Below, piece by piece: positions 44,029 through 53,048 of a DNA stretch of 64,000 nucleotides (position 1 is the first letter of the stretch; every line of letters starts with the position of its first letter). Location: positions 62,001-126,000 of the forward strand of contig NZ_LN609303.1 of NCBI RefSeq assembly GCF_001499675.1. The letters are read 5' to 3'. The notes beneath the pieces were generated by a model. It ran no database searches. It saw only the letters and a list, made by a program, of their open reading frames with translations, and was not told the DNA's origin. Source of the DNA: Acetobacter ghanensis. GTDB lineage: Bacteria; Pseudomonadota; Alphaproteobacteria; Acetobacterales; Acetobacteraceae. A program made the position numbers and the translations under genes.

Positions 44029-44290
44029 ACAACCACCCGTCGGAGCGAAAACTGTTCATTCTGGCATCAAGAGCAGGTTTTCGCGTACAATGACAGATTG
44101 GGCTGCGGATCCGCTGACAGCTACCGCCGCCGACCAAATAGCTACTGGCTATCCAACCCCTTCGCCAGAACCTTGGGTGTCGGAGCCATGGCAAGGCCGA
44201 TTGGTTCTGATCGGCAGCGAAGCTAGCCCCATTGAACCGGGTTATCTGGAAGGCTCTATCATAGCCGCCGAGCGGGTAGCTGCCCCATAG
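44029..44290 (+). pseudogene. C-terminal remnant of an FAD amine oxidase
   Basis: The open frame reads FSRTMTDWAADPLTATAADQ, then WQGRLVLIGSEASPIEPGYL and EGSIIAAERVAAP before a stop. This is the C-terminal FAD-binding signature of flavin monoamine oxidases (W-x-G-R-L...G-x-E-x-A...GYLEGAI). An upstream stop at about 44027 and the lack of a nucleotide-binding N-terminus show that it is a fragment. It suggests that the original island also oxidised an amine. Confidence 0.6.
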
Positions 44291-44376
44291 ATTTATTTGC
44301 GATCTCCGCTTCAATGCCATAAATTTATTAAAATAATAATCGGTATCATATAAATGGAAATAAAAGATATTGTTTA

Positions 44377-44397
44377 TGTTGATTTTCACTGAGAACT
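44377..44397. repeat. 21-bp terminal repeat, left copy
   Basis: This is the exact reverse complement of 47540-47560 and 33887-33907. ISL3 copy 2 starts at the next base. With 47540-47560 it forms perfect 21-bp inverted ends of a 3184-bp unit made only of ISL3 and IS110. Confidence 0.65.
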
Positions 44398-46139
44398 GGG
44401 TTCTTCCGCACTTTTCGTGATGATGTTTTTGATTATGCGGGCTGAAGGACACGCGCCCTGAGGAGTTCGAAGCCTGCTCTTCCGAACATGGTTCGCTTGA
44501 TCATTTTCAGTCGGCTGATCTGTCCTTCAACCGGGCTGGTTGTCCAAGGTGTGACAAGAGACGCTTCAATGGCAGCCGCATCCCGTTCAAGCGCGGGAAT
44601 CAGACGTGACAGCAGCGTCGTCTTTCCTTCTTCCAGCAGAGCCTTCAGATCGCCTCCCGTGCAGGTGTCACCCCTTTTACAGAGCAGGGTCTGCATTTTC
44701 CTGAGCCAGCAGAGTGTGACGGCAAGGTGCGGTTCAGCTTCCAGAAGGGCAGGAACCAGCAGTCCCTCCTGTCCGGCAGATAACGGATCCTCTGCGAGGA
44801 GAAGCCGCGCAAGTCTGCGTCCCCGAGGTGCAACGACATGCGCGGAAGGAACGGGTTTCGCGGAACATCCCTGTCGCGTCGCCACCCATTTCCAGACGGT
44901 GCCATATTGTCCTGCAAAGCCCTGCTCCAGGAGTTCCCGCCATAGCTGACGACTATTGCGACATCCTTCGGACCATCTCTTTTCCAGGTAGGCTGTGTAA
45001 GGCACGAGTATGCTGCGTGACGGAACCGTTCTTTTCCATGGTGGTGCATGGCCCCGCTGAAACCAGCGCCGCACGGTTTTTCTCTCTACCCCGATCGTTG
45101 TGGCGATAGCCTGAATGCTGTGTCCCGCTGCTTTCAGGGCAAGAGCTTCCTTGAAAAGAATGTCACGCCGTTCCCCAGAGGCTGACCTGACGACCGCCTG
45201 CGCCTCTTCTGGATGCGCTCTGATTGTTTCAGATATTTTGCTTACGACCGTTGATACGTTCATCTGTCGTGTCAGGGTCCTGACAGTCGTCGTAAAACGG
45301 TCCAGAATGCTGACAAAAGCGTCTGACAGGTTCTTCAGCAGATGCCAGCGGTCTGTCACCTGAAGAGCGGATGGTGCGCCTCTGCGGCATCCGTCTGCAT
45401 AAGTACCGGCACGGTCTCTGGCAATGATTTCAATACCGGGGTGGACCTGCAGCCATTGGGTCAGGGTCTCAGCCCGCCGATCTGGCAGGAGGTCAATGAC
45501 ATCGTTTTTCTCAAGATCGACCACAATCGTTCCATAGTGATGTCCCCGCCGCCATGCCCAGTCATCCACCCCCACCACACGTGTAAGGGCCGTGCCTTTT
45601 GTGGTGTTCTGCACACGTGAGAGAAGACGGCGGACAAGAGTATCCGCGCTGATGGGGCAACACAGGCGCACGGTCATTCGTGCTCCAGCGGAACCGCCCA
45701 GGGTGTGGGCGATATAATAATGAAGATCGGCAAGACGTGTGGTCTGTCTGCCATGACGCACGGTTATCCCCTCAAGGGGCATGACAAACGTCCGACGTGG
45801 ACAAAGCATCGTCTGGCAGAAAAAGCGCGGCACAGAAACGATCAGCGTGGCTGGACGGCCCTGCCATGGAAGATCCGCGAGTTTTCTCTGATAGAAACTG
45901 TGAATGCGTTGTGTCGGGCACTGACAGTCCGGACACACTGCACTCCGTTTTCGCAGACCGACTTCGATCTCCACTCTGTTATCCAGTGCAACAACACGAC
46001 GAACGACGAGGGAACGGGGAAGATCAAGAGACCGAAGGCGTGACACTGGGGAATATCCATGAAAGTGAACGACTTTCTGGATTTCCCAGTTCCGGAACCT
46101 CAGTACAAGATACCCATCACGAAAAGTGCGGAAGAACCC
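44398..46139 (-). mobile_element. ISL3-family element, copy 2
   Basis: 1742 bp, one base shorter than copy 1 (an A5/A6 run near the transposase 3' end). Inverted relative to copy 1, yet the same IS110 element follows at its right side. Flanking 8-mers are not direct repeats. Confidence 0.88.
44433..46046 (-). CDS. ISL3-family transposase, copy 2
   Basis: Identical over 537 residues to the protein at 30837-32450. GTG 46046 is used; the frame is open for 91 codons further upstream through the ISL3 end and IS110 DNA, but this is a fusion artefact. Confidence 0.92.
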   Translation of the reverse strand: MSRLRSLDLPRSLVVRRVVALDNRVEIEVGLRKRSAVCPDCQCPTQRIHSFYQRKLADLPWQGRPATLIVSVPRFFCQTMLCPRRTFVMPLEGITVRHGRQTTRLADLHYYIAHTLGGSAGARMTVRLCCPISADTLVRRLLSRVQNTTKGTALTRVVGVDDWAWRRGHHYGTIVVDLEKNDVIDLLPDRRAETLTQWLQVHPGIEIIARDRAGTYADGCRRGAPSALQVTDRWHLLKNLSDAFVSILDRFTTTVRTLTRQMNVSTVVSKISETIRAHPEEAQAVVRSASGERRDILFKEALALKAAGHSIQAIATTIGVERKTVRRWFQRGHAPPWKRTVPSRSILVPYTAYLEKRWSEGCRNSRQLWRELLEQGFAGQYGTVWKWVATRQGCSAKPVPSAHVVAPRGRRLARLLLAEDPLSAGQEGLLVPALLEAEPHLAVTLCWLRKMQTLLCKRGDTCTGGDLKALLEEGKTTLLSRLIPALERDAAAIEASLVTPWTTSPVEGQISRLKMIKRTMFGRAGFELLRARVLQPA

Positions 46140-47539
46140 ATATGTGGACGGCTCTGTCTTGCAAGGGGGAAAATAGCGGTGTGACCGTGTCGTTTGCACC
46201 CATATGTCCGGCCTGTTTTTGCAGTGTTCAGACTGCTGGCCAAGATGGTTTCTGCGATGGAAGTTCCATTCAGTTCTGCGGTTTTTGAAAACCACGGGCT
46301 CTTGCGGAGTGTCTTCCATTCAGATCGAACGATCTCCCCATCTCCTCTTTGCAGGACTGCGGTATCGGCTCACACGATCACGTTCTTTTTCCGTGCATCG
46401 TGTTGGCCAATCTCGTCAGCAGGCGGCTGCCGCTGCCAGCGCAACAGCATCCATCGGTTTGCGATATGTTTCGCCGCTGGTCATCAGCTTCCATGCAATG
46501 CGTGCCATCCTGTTGGCCAGAGCCACAGCAGCGGGTTTCGGCTTCTTTCTGCTCAGAAGACTGAGAAGCCACGGCGTGGCGAGACGGCTCTGTCCGTTCT
46601 GCCTGACATGCCGGAGCACGGTGGTCGCGCCAACCACCAGCGTGCTTCTCAGGCGGCTGTCTCCAGCCCTGGTGATCCCGCCATGCCTGACCTTGCCACC
46701 TGAGGAATGATCACGAGGAGTGAGGCCTATCCACGCCGCGAAATCCCGCCCTGAGCGGAACAGATGCGGATCCGGCGCCTTCATGAGCAGAAGAGCAGCA
46801 GCCAGAGGACCGATGCCCGGAATTCCGGACAACCTGCGGCTCACCTCCTGACTTCGATGCCATGTGGCCAGATTTTTATCGAGATCCCTGATCTGTTCCA
46901 TCAGACCTTCATACTCTTCTGCCATCTGCGCAAACAGATCACGTGCTAGAGGTGGCAGCGTTTCTTCAGACGCAATCTGCTGAAGGAACGGGGCCACACG
47001 GGAGAGACCCACAGGGGCGGTCACTCCAAATTCTGCGGCATAGCCCCGAATGGAATTGGCCAGCTGGGTCCGCCTGCCAATGAGCCGCTCCCGCATGCCG
47101 ACAAGCATGAGGGCTGCCTGCTGCCCAACGGTTTTGACAGGTACAAAACGCATGGTCGGCCGGCTCATCGCCTCACAGAGGGCCTCGGCATCTGCCGCAT
47201 CATTCTTGCTGCGTCTGACGTAGGGTTTGACAAGCTGTGGCGCCATCAGCCGCACCTCGTGGCCAAGTGCACCAAGGGTTCTGGCCCAGTGATGGGACGC
47301 TCCACAGGCTTCAATGCCAATTACTGTGGGCGGAAGGTTCGCGAAAAACCGGATCATCTGATGTCGGCTCAGTTTCCGGCTCAGAACAACCCGCTCATCG
47401 GCATCCACGCCATGAAGCTGGAACACTTTTTTCGACGTATCCATGCCAATACGGATCAACTGGGACATGATGGTTTCCTCCACTGGACACTCAGCTCTTC
47501 AGTATCCTCTCAGGACCGCTGCGAGCCGTCCACACCATC
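46140..47539 (-). mobile_element. IS110-family element (IS1111 type), copy 2
   Basis: A direct repeat of 32487-33886, including the 276-base non-coding flank (46140-46415). It abuts the ISL3 terminus on one side and the 21-bp repeat on the other. Recombination with copy 1 would remove about 13.65 kb as a circle. Confidence 0.8.
46416..47468 (-). CDS. IS110-family (IS1111) transposase, copy 2
   Basis: Identical to 32763-33815, with all DEDD residues and the Ser-containing C-terminal domain. The start is ATG 47468 behind GGAGGAAACCATC. Confidence 0.93.
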   Translation of the reverse strand: MSQLIRIGMDTSKKVFQLHGVDADERVVLSRKLSRHQMIRFFANLPPTVIGIEACGASHHWARTLGALGHEVRLMAPQLVKPYVRRSKNDAADAEALCEAMSRPTMRFVPVKTVGQQAALMLVGMRERLIGRRTQLANSIRGYAAEFGVTAPVGLSRVAPFLQQIASEETLPPLARDLFAQMAEEYEGLMEQIRDLDKNLATWHRSQEVSRRLSGIPGIGPLAAALLLMKAPDPHLFRSGRDFAAWIGLTPRDHSSGGKVRHGGITRAGDSRLRSTLVVGATTVLRHVRQNGQSRLATPWLLSLLSRKKPKPAAVALANRMARIAWKLMTSGETYRKPMDAVALAAAAAC

Positions 47540-47560
47540 AGTTCTCAGTGAAAATCAACA
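47540..47560. repeat. 21-bp terminal repeat, right copy
   Basis: Perfect inverted partner of 44377-44397. It marks the right limit of the ISL3/IS110 block; unique sequence begins after it. Confidence 0.65.
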
Positions 47561-47771
47561 GGGAAAGATTTTCTGCGGCCGGAAATCTCGATATCTCCTT
47601 CCGGAAGCCCTGTGATCGACCCCCTGAAGTGCGACAAACATATCACTTTTCCGTCGCAAACGAGACAAGCGGTCTTTTATGGATAGACACAATTGAAACA
47701 AATGCATGAATTTGGACGTAAGGCGTCAAGTGAACTAGAGGCCAGCCCAAAAGTGAGAATGTGACCAGCCC

Positions 47772-49088
47772 ATGACCATCGCACCCGAACCAGTCTCTTC
47801 CCCGTCAACCTCTGCGGACCACCAGCGAACACAGTCCCCTGTTCGGGCCATCATTCAGGTCACCAGCGGAAACATGCTGGAAATGTACGATTTTATGGTG
47901 TTCGGTTACTATGCGGCGGCCATTGGTGCAGCTTTCTTTCCTTCCAAAGATCCTTCAGCCCAGCTTTTGCAGTCATTTGCGACATTTGGTGCCGGGTTTC
48001 TGATGCGCCCACTGGGAGCCATCATTCTGGGTGCCTACGTGGACCGGATCGGCCGGAGAAAAGGACTGCTTCTCACGCTCGCGCTCATGTCAGTGGGAAC
48101 ACTCTCCCTCACCCTGACTCCGGGCTATGCGACAATCGGGTTTATCGCACCGTTTCTTATTCTATGCGGGCGGCTGTTACAGGGTTTCTCCGCTGGCGTC
48201 GAACTGGGATCGACTTCGGTCTATCTTTCTGAAATTGCGACAGAGAAGACTCGAGGCTTTGTCGTCGCCTTTCAGTCCGCCTCACAACAGGTGGCCGTAA
48301 TGGCCGCCGCTGCTATTGGCGTGACTCTGACGGCTTTCATTGAGCCAGGCCAGATGGCCTCATGGGGCTGGCGCATTCCCCTTCTGATCGGCTGCCTCAT
48401 TGTTCCTGTTCTCTTTTTTCTACGACGCAACCTGAAAGAAACGGAATCTTTTGAGCAGATTCATCATCACCCCACATTTGGTGAAACACTTTCGGCCCTG
48501 TTGAAAGACTGGCGCGTCTGCCTGACCGGAATCATGATGGTGCTGATGACCACCACATCATTTTACGTCATTACAGCTTACACACCGGCTTTCGGGCATG
48601 CCGTCCTGCATCTGTCATCGCGTGACGCTCTTGTTGTAACACTCTGCGTCGGCATAATGAATTTTGTCGCACTACCTGTGTTTGGAGCGTTGTCCGACCG
48701 TATTGGACGCAAGCCCCTACTGATTGGCTCAACCATTCTTGCAATCGCAACAGCGTGGCCAGCCATGAAATGGCTGACTGCCGACCCATCCTTCATTCAT
48801 CTGATGGTTGTCGAATTATGGCTTGCACTGATTTACAGCGCCTATAATGGCGGAGCCGTTCCGTTCCTGACGGAGATCGTGCCTCCCCGCATACGTACAA
48901 CAGGATTTTCTCTGGCCTATAGTCTGGCAACCTGCATTGGCGGCTTTACTCCAGCCATCTGCACCTGGTTGATCGGAGCGACACATGATCGTTCCATGCC
49001 CGGCCTATGGCTTTCCCTTGCCGCAGTTTGCGGGCTGATCGCTACGCTGATTGCACGCCCTTACGACAGGAAACGTTCCGTTTCCTGA
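47772..49088 (+). CDS. MHS-family (MFS) carboxylate:proton symporter, citrate-type
   Basis: A 438-residue transporter with 12 predicted helices. MHS signatures: GNMLEMYDFMVFGYYA, FLMRPLGAIILGAYVDRIGR, GRLLQGFSAGVELGSTSVYL and PVFGALSDRIGRKPL. It resembles citrate or tricarballylate symporters, but the substrate cannot be fixed from sequence. The porin gene follows at 50 bases, which suggests joint uptake of an organic anion. No regulator is adjacent; the promoter region is only the 211 bases after the IS block. Confidence 0.85.
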   Translation: MTIAPEPVSSPSTSADHQRTQSPVRAIIQVTSGNMLEMYDFMVFGYYAAAIGAAFFPSKDPSAQLLQSFATFGAGFLMRPLGAIILGAYVDRIGRRKGLLLTLALMSVGTLSLTLTPGYATIGFIAPFLILCGRLLQGFSAGVELGSTSVYLSEIATEKTRGFVVAFQSASQQVAVMAAAAIGVTLTAFIEPGQMASWGWRIPLLIGCLIVPVLFFLRRNLKETESFEQIHHHPTFGETLSALLKDWRVCLTGIMMVLMTTTSFYVITAYTPAFGHAVLHLSSRDALVVTLCVGIMNFVALPVFGALSDRIGRKPLLIGSTILAIATAWPAMKWLTADPSFIHLMVVELWLALIYSAYNGGAVPFLTEIVPPRIRTTGFSLAYSLATCIGGFTPAICTWLIGATHDRSMPGLWLSLAAVCGLIATLIARPYDRKRSVS

Positions 49089-49137
49089 CACGGCTTCAAT
49101 GATCAACCGATACCTCGATCCACAAGAATTGCGTCCG

Positions 49138-50835
49138 ATGCACATCCAGAAAAAATCCCTGCGTAATCTGCTTCTGTCTGGCGGTACTGTCTCCCTGCTC
49201 TGGTCGGCTCAGGCCATGGCGGCGGATACTGGCGGCGTGGATGTGCGTGCCCTTGCGGAACTGGTAAAATCACAAGCCAGACAGATTCAGGCCCTGCAAA
49301 GTCGTCTGGATGCCATCGAGCATGTCCCGGCTCATAAAGCGCCGGCATCGGTGTCGCACCATCATAGCGTCGCTGAAGTGAACCAGCCGCACGTCGGGAT
49401 GCCCATTCATGGAAATACGCAGACAGCGTCTGTCGTGAATGAACCAAAGTCGGCCACCTCACCGGACGTCACGCCCGTTTTCAACGGTGCGGTCGTTCCT
49501 CATACGACATCCACTGCATTCTCTGATCCCGGCCTGTCCGCCTATCCCCTCAAAGCTGCAGCGCCCGGAACCTCCGGCGCGGTTTCAGCCATGCCTTCAG
49601 GTTCAGCACCAGTCTATGGTGTTGAATCGTCCATTCCCTACTCTTCTCACACGACGACAGTGGGGGGACTCGTACTGAAATGGGGACGGGGCCTCCCCGC
49701 GATCACCACACCTGACGGTCAGTATTCCATTCGTATTCGTGGCCGTATTCTGGCGGATTACGGCGCGTCGTTCGGCTCGGATTATCATGAGCAGAACGTC
49801 TCCCGTACCCGGCTTCGCGCGGCACGCCTCGGTGTGGAAGGACGTGCCAAGCAGCTGTCATGGGTGTTTGAAAGTGACTTTGCCGACAACAGCCCTTCCA
49901 TCATGAGCGCCTTTGCGACATGGAGCACGAAGTTCGGCAGCCATCTGACCGAATTCAGTCTGGGCAACAAATTTAACGAACGTGGTTTTGACGGATCCAC
50001 AGGATCGGATGCGACCGTCTTTCTGGATCGTGATCTGGTCGCCAACGCCATCCTGCCGGTCAAAGGATGGTATGGTCTCGGCGGCGCCTTCAAGATTTTT
50101 GGCGAAAACTGGCATTTCGCCGCCCAGATTTCGGGCGACGACGTCAATTCGGTCAACAGCGCGAATAACCTCCGTGATGACCTGACCTACGAGGCCCGCG
50201 CGCACTGGATCCCCTACCGTTCGAAAGAGTCCCTGATCCATCTCGGCGCATGGGGGTTTTATGAAGACGTCAAGCCGACCGCCCAGTTCACCCAGAACAT
50301 CAGACTGCTCGCCCGCACGGATGATGCTTTCTCCGCACGCATCAACACGGTGCCACTCGCAAACTCCCTTGCCGGTGGACTGGAGTTTTTCGCAATATGG
50401 AAATCAGCGTGGCTTCTGGGAGAATATGGAGTGCGGCACATGCAGTTCCGCAACAGCTATAACGGAGTGGATCTGGGCGGCCATACCGGGACCATGCAAG
50501 CCGCCAGCCTTCAGGCAGGCCTGTTCCTTACAGGAGAAACCCCCAACTACTTTGCCCATACCGGCCAATGGGCTGCGCCCCGCGTGCTTTCCCCTGTTCT
50601 GGATGGCGGCCCCGGAGCATGGGAAGTGGCTCTGCGGGGAGACTGGCTGGATGCAAACGATATCCCATCTGGAGGCAATGCCTGGACCACGACTGCGGGA
50701 GTCAACTGGTACCTTGTGAACTATGCACGCCTGATGCTGAATTACACCTATGCACGTGTGAATAACCGCACCAGCCAGTATCCGGGCGTGACGGGTGGCA
50801 ATATCGTGGGCATGAGGGCGGGCATTACTTTCTGA
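49138..50835 (+). CDS. OprO/P-type outer-membrane porin
   Basis: A 565-residue porin from ATG 49138 (MHIQKKSLRNLLLSGG; the frame extends upstream into the transporter gene). Signal peptide ending AQAMAA, a coiled-coil segment ALAELVKSQARQIQALQSRL as in acetic acid bacterial porins, a low-complexity linker and a beta-barrel with YSIRIRGRILADYGASFGSD and the C-terminal Phe (RAGITF). Family members are anion-selective. It probably works with the MHS transporter. Confidence 0.85.
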   Translation: MHIQKKSLRNLLLSGGTVSLLWSAQAMAADTGGVDVRALAELVKSQARQIQALQSRLDAIEHVPAHKAPASVSHHHSVAEVNQPHVGMPIHGNTQTASVVNEPKSATSPDVTPVFNGAVVPHTTSTAFSDPGLSAYPLKAAAPGTSGAVSAMPSGSAPVYGVESSIPYSSHTTTVGGLVLKWGRGLPAITTPDGQYSIRIRGRILADYGASFGSDYHEQNVSRTRLRAARLGVEGRAKQLSWVFESDFADNSPSIMSAFATWSTKFGSHLTEFSLGNKFNERGFDGSTGSDATVFLDRDLVANAILPVKGWYGLGGAFKIFGENWHFAAQISGDDVNSVNSANNLRDDLTYEARAHWIPYRSKESLIHLGAWGFYEDVKPTAQFTQNIRLLARTDDAFSARINTVPLANSLAGGLEFFAIWKSAWLLGEYGVRHMQFRNSYNGVDLGGHTGTMQAASLQAGLFLTGETPNYFAHTGQWAAPRVLSPVLDGGPGAWEVALRGDWLDANDIPSGGNAWTTTAGVNWYLVNYARLMLNYTYARVNNRTSQYPGVTGGNIVGMRAGITF

Positions 50836-51020
50836 GCTCCTCCACCCACCGTGTCCTTCGTAAAAAATTACGTTTCCTGAGGCTAGTTGAAAAATGGCTT
50901 CTCTATTTATCGACGGGCTGTTGCCGACCACCGACAACGCGGGAAAGCGGGTGCTGTCACGATAAGTGGGATGGGATGTGAGTAGAGCCACTGACGTGAT
51001 TTTCAAGCGGTGAGAGAGGT

Positions 51021-51963
51021 GGAGGGATCGAAGAACCCTTGATTGATGTGCTTGGCCGGTAATTTCTGGGTTTTGGCGATTTGATTGACGGTTTTTGCGA
51101 TGGCGTCCAGTCTGCGTTTTGAGCAGATTGGGAGTTGTCTCTCGCTGGATGGCTATGCGCTCGCGTTCAATCTTTCGAGGAAGAGGAGGCGGCGCATATT
51201 GTAGACGATATTGGCGAGCCCGATCCTCATGGTGGCTCGACTGATACCGACAGTCCGGACAAACAGCCCCGTCTGTGACTTCTGATCAGCAAAGACATGC
51301 TCGACACGCGAGCGGATGACCGACTTTCCAGCATTTGATTTCTGGATATGCCGGGGCATAGGCTTGAGATGCGGCTTTTTGCGATGAACCTTGGAGACAA
51401 AGCCCTGCTTTTCCATGAAGTCTTCGTTGGCTTTTGAGCGATAGGCCGTGGCGGCCCAGACACTTGAGGCCGTATTGGTTTTATCCAGAAGCCCCTCTCT
51501 CAATCGCGCGCCATCACTGGCAGCGGCATGCGTTGTTTTCCATTTGCGGATGAACCGGTATTTCCGATCGATGGAAACATGCGATTTATAGCCAAAGAAC
51601 GGGATGGCGAGATCGCTGGATGGCATGGTTCCATCATCCTGCCGCTTCGCCTTCGTGAACTTCAGTGTCCAGCGCGCATGACGATCCTTGTGCGACAGCT
51701 TTGCGGGTTTGTCCTGCCAGTCTTCAGGAATACGTCCTTCCCGAAGATCGGCTTTCTCTGCATTGGTGTTCCGCTGCTTCGGAGCCGCTACCAGCGTGGC
51801 ATCCAGGATCTGGCCTGACATCGGCAAATACTCGGCGTTACGCAGGGTCGCATCAAAGCGGTTGAACAGCCCATCGATCGCACCCGCCTGGGTCAGACGC
51901 TCGCGAAACAGCCAGACCGTTTTGGCATCCGGCACCCGATCTGAAAGTCCCAGCCCAAGGAAA
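51021..51963 (-). mobile_element. IS5-family element, truncated
   Basis: One end (51021, GGAGGGATCGAAGAACCC) matches the inverted repeat of the element at 245-1517. The transposase 5' half and the other end are gone at the junction with IS66 (51964). Confidence 0.8.
51153..51963 (-). pseudogene. IS5-family transposase lacking its N-terminus
   Basis: It encodes from FLGLGLSDRVPDAKTVWLF to the C-terminus (MRRLLFLERLNASA). It is about 90% like the protein at 306-1385 but lacks the first 90 or so residues, cut at the IS66 end. DDE residues are present, yet without the N-terminus it should be inactive. Confidence 0.9.
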
Positions 51964-51994
51964 GTAAGCATCCGGCGAGGACCACGGGCCTGAA

Positions 51995-52683
51995 TCAGGC
52001 GACCTGTGTATGATTGGCGTGACGGGTATTTTTCCAGTTCCAGGGAAGGAGTTCGTGCAGGCGTGAGACGGGCTGGTCGTTGATCCGGGCGAGGACGTCG
52101 GCGAGCCAGGCCTGGGGATCGACGTCGTTGAGCTTTGCGGTGACGATGAGGGAATACATGTCGGCCGCGCGCTGGCCGCCCCGATCGGAACCGGCGAACA
52201 GCCAGGCTTTCCTGCCCAGGGCGATGCCGCGCAGTGCGCGTTCAGCGGCATTGTTGGTCAGGCAGATCCGTCCGTCGGAAAGGAACCGGGTAAAACTCTC
52301 CGGTCTGCGCAGGATATAGGCCATGGCTGCGGCAACGGGGGTCTTCTTCGACAGGCGGGCGCAACTTTCGCGCATCCAGGCCAGCAGGCCATCGACCATG
52401 GGAGCGATGCTTTCCTGTCGCACGGCTCGACGCTGCGCCGGCGTTGCGCCATTGATGGCGCGCTCGGCCTCAAAGATTGCGTCGATCCTGCGCACGGCCT
52501 CCACGGCAAGAGGTGCGCGGCCGAGTTCGGCCAGCCTGAACAGGCCGCGTCGGGCATGCGCCCAGCAGCCCGCCGACATGACGGGTGCCGGTTTACGGTC
52601 GGTGTCGAACAGCCGGTTGTAGCCGCCATAGGCGTCGGATTGCAGGATGCCGCTCCAGCCGGCGAGATGCTCCGTGGGATGTT
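51995..52683 (-). pseudogene. IS66 tnpC, C-terminal part
   Basis: It continues the DDE transposase: HLAGWSGILQSDAYGGYN, WAHARRGLFRLAELGRAP, ICLTNNAAERALRGIALGRK, ending in the C-terminal tail NTRHANHTQVA. It joins exactly to the part at 55369-56269 when the IS3 and one 3-bp duplication are removed (…DRKGEHPTEHLAGW). Confidence 0.92.
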
Positions 52684-52723
52684 TGAATTGCCCCGGGTTT
52701 TGTGGAGACGTTTTTTATCTGAT

Positions 52724-53032
52724 TTAAGCGGCTAATGCATGTGATTTTTGTTGCGCATAAAAACGTGCTTCAGCTTCTGCTGGGGGGATGTTTCCAATGG
52801 AGGACAGGATCCGTCGATGATTGAACCAGTCGACCCATTTAAGTGTTGCCAGTTCAACCGCTTCCCTGTTTTTCCATGGTCCCTGTCGATAGATGAGTTC
52901 GGTTTTGTAGAGACCATTTATGGTCTCAGCCAGAGCGTTATCATAGGAATCTCCAACACTGCCGACAGAAGCAACAAGGCCCGCTTCAGCCAGTCTTTGC
53001 GTGTAGAGAATGGACACATATTGACAGCCGCG
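52724..53032 (-). pseudogene. IS3 orfB, C-terminal part
   Basis: It encodes RGCQYVSILYTQRLAEAG, SYDNALAETINGLYKTELIY and IPPAEAEARFYAQQ up to the stop. It follows directly on HHSD of the N-terminal part at 54413 once the IS110 is removed. Near-identical to the fragment at 34311-34619. Confidence 0.92.
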
Positions 53033-53048
53033 GACGCCCTTCTGTTTG

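Noticed and set aside
46047..46319. 91-codon N-terminal extension of the ISL3 transposase copy 2
   Set aside because: It runs through the ISL3 end and IS110 non-coding DNA; copy 1 lacks it, so GTG 46046 is the proper start.
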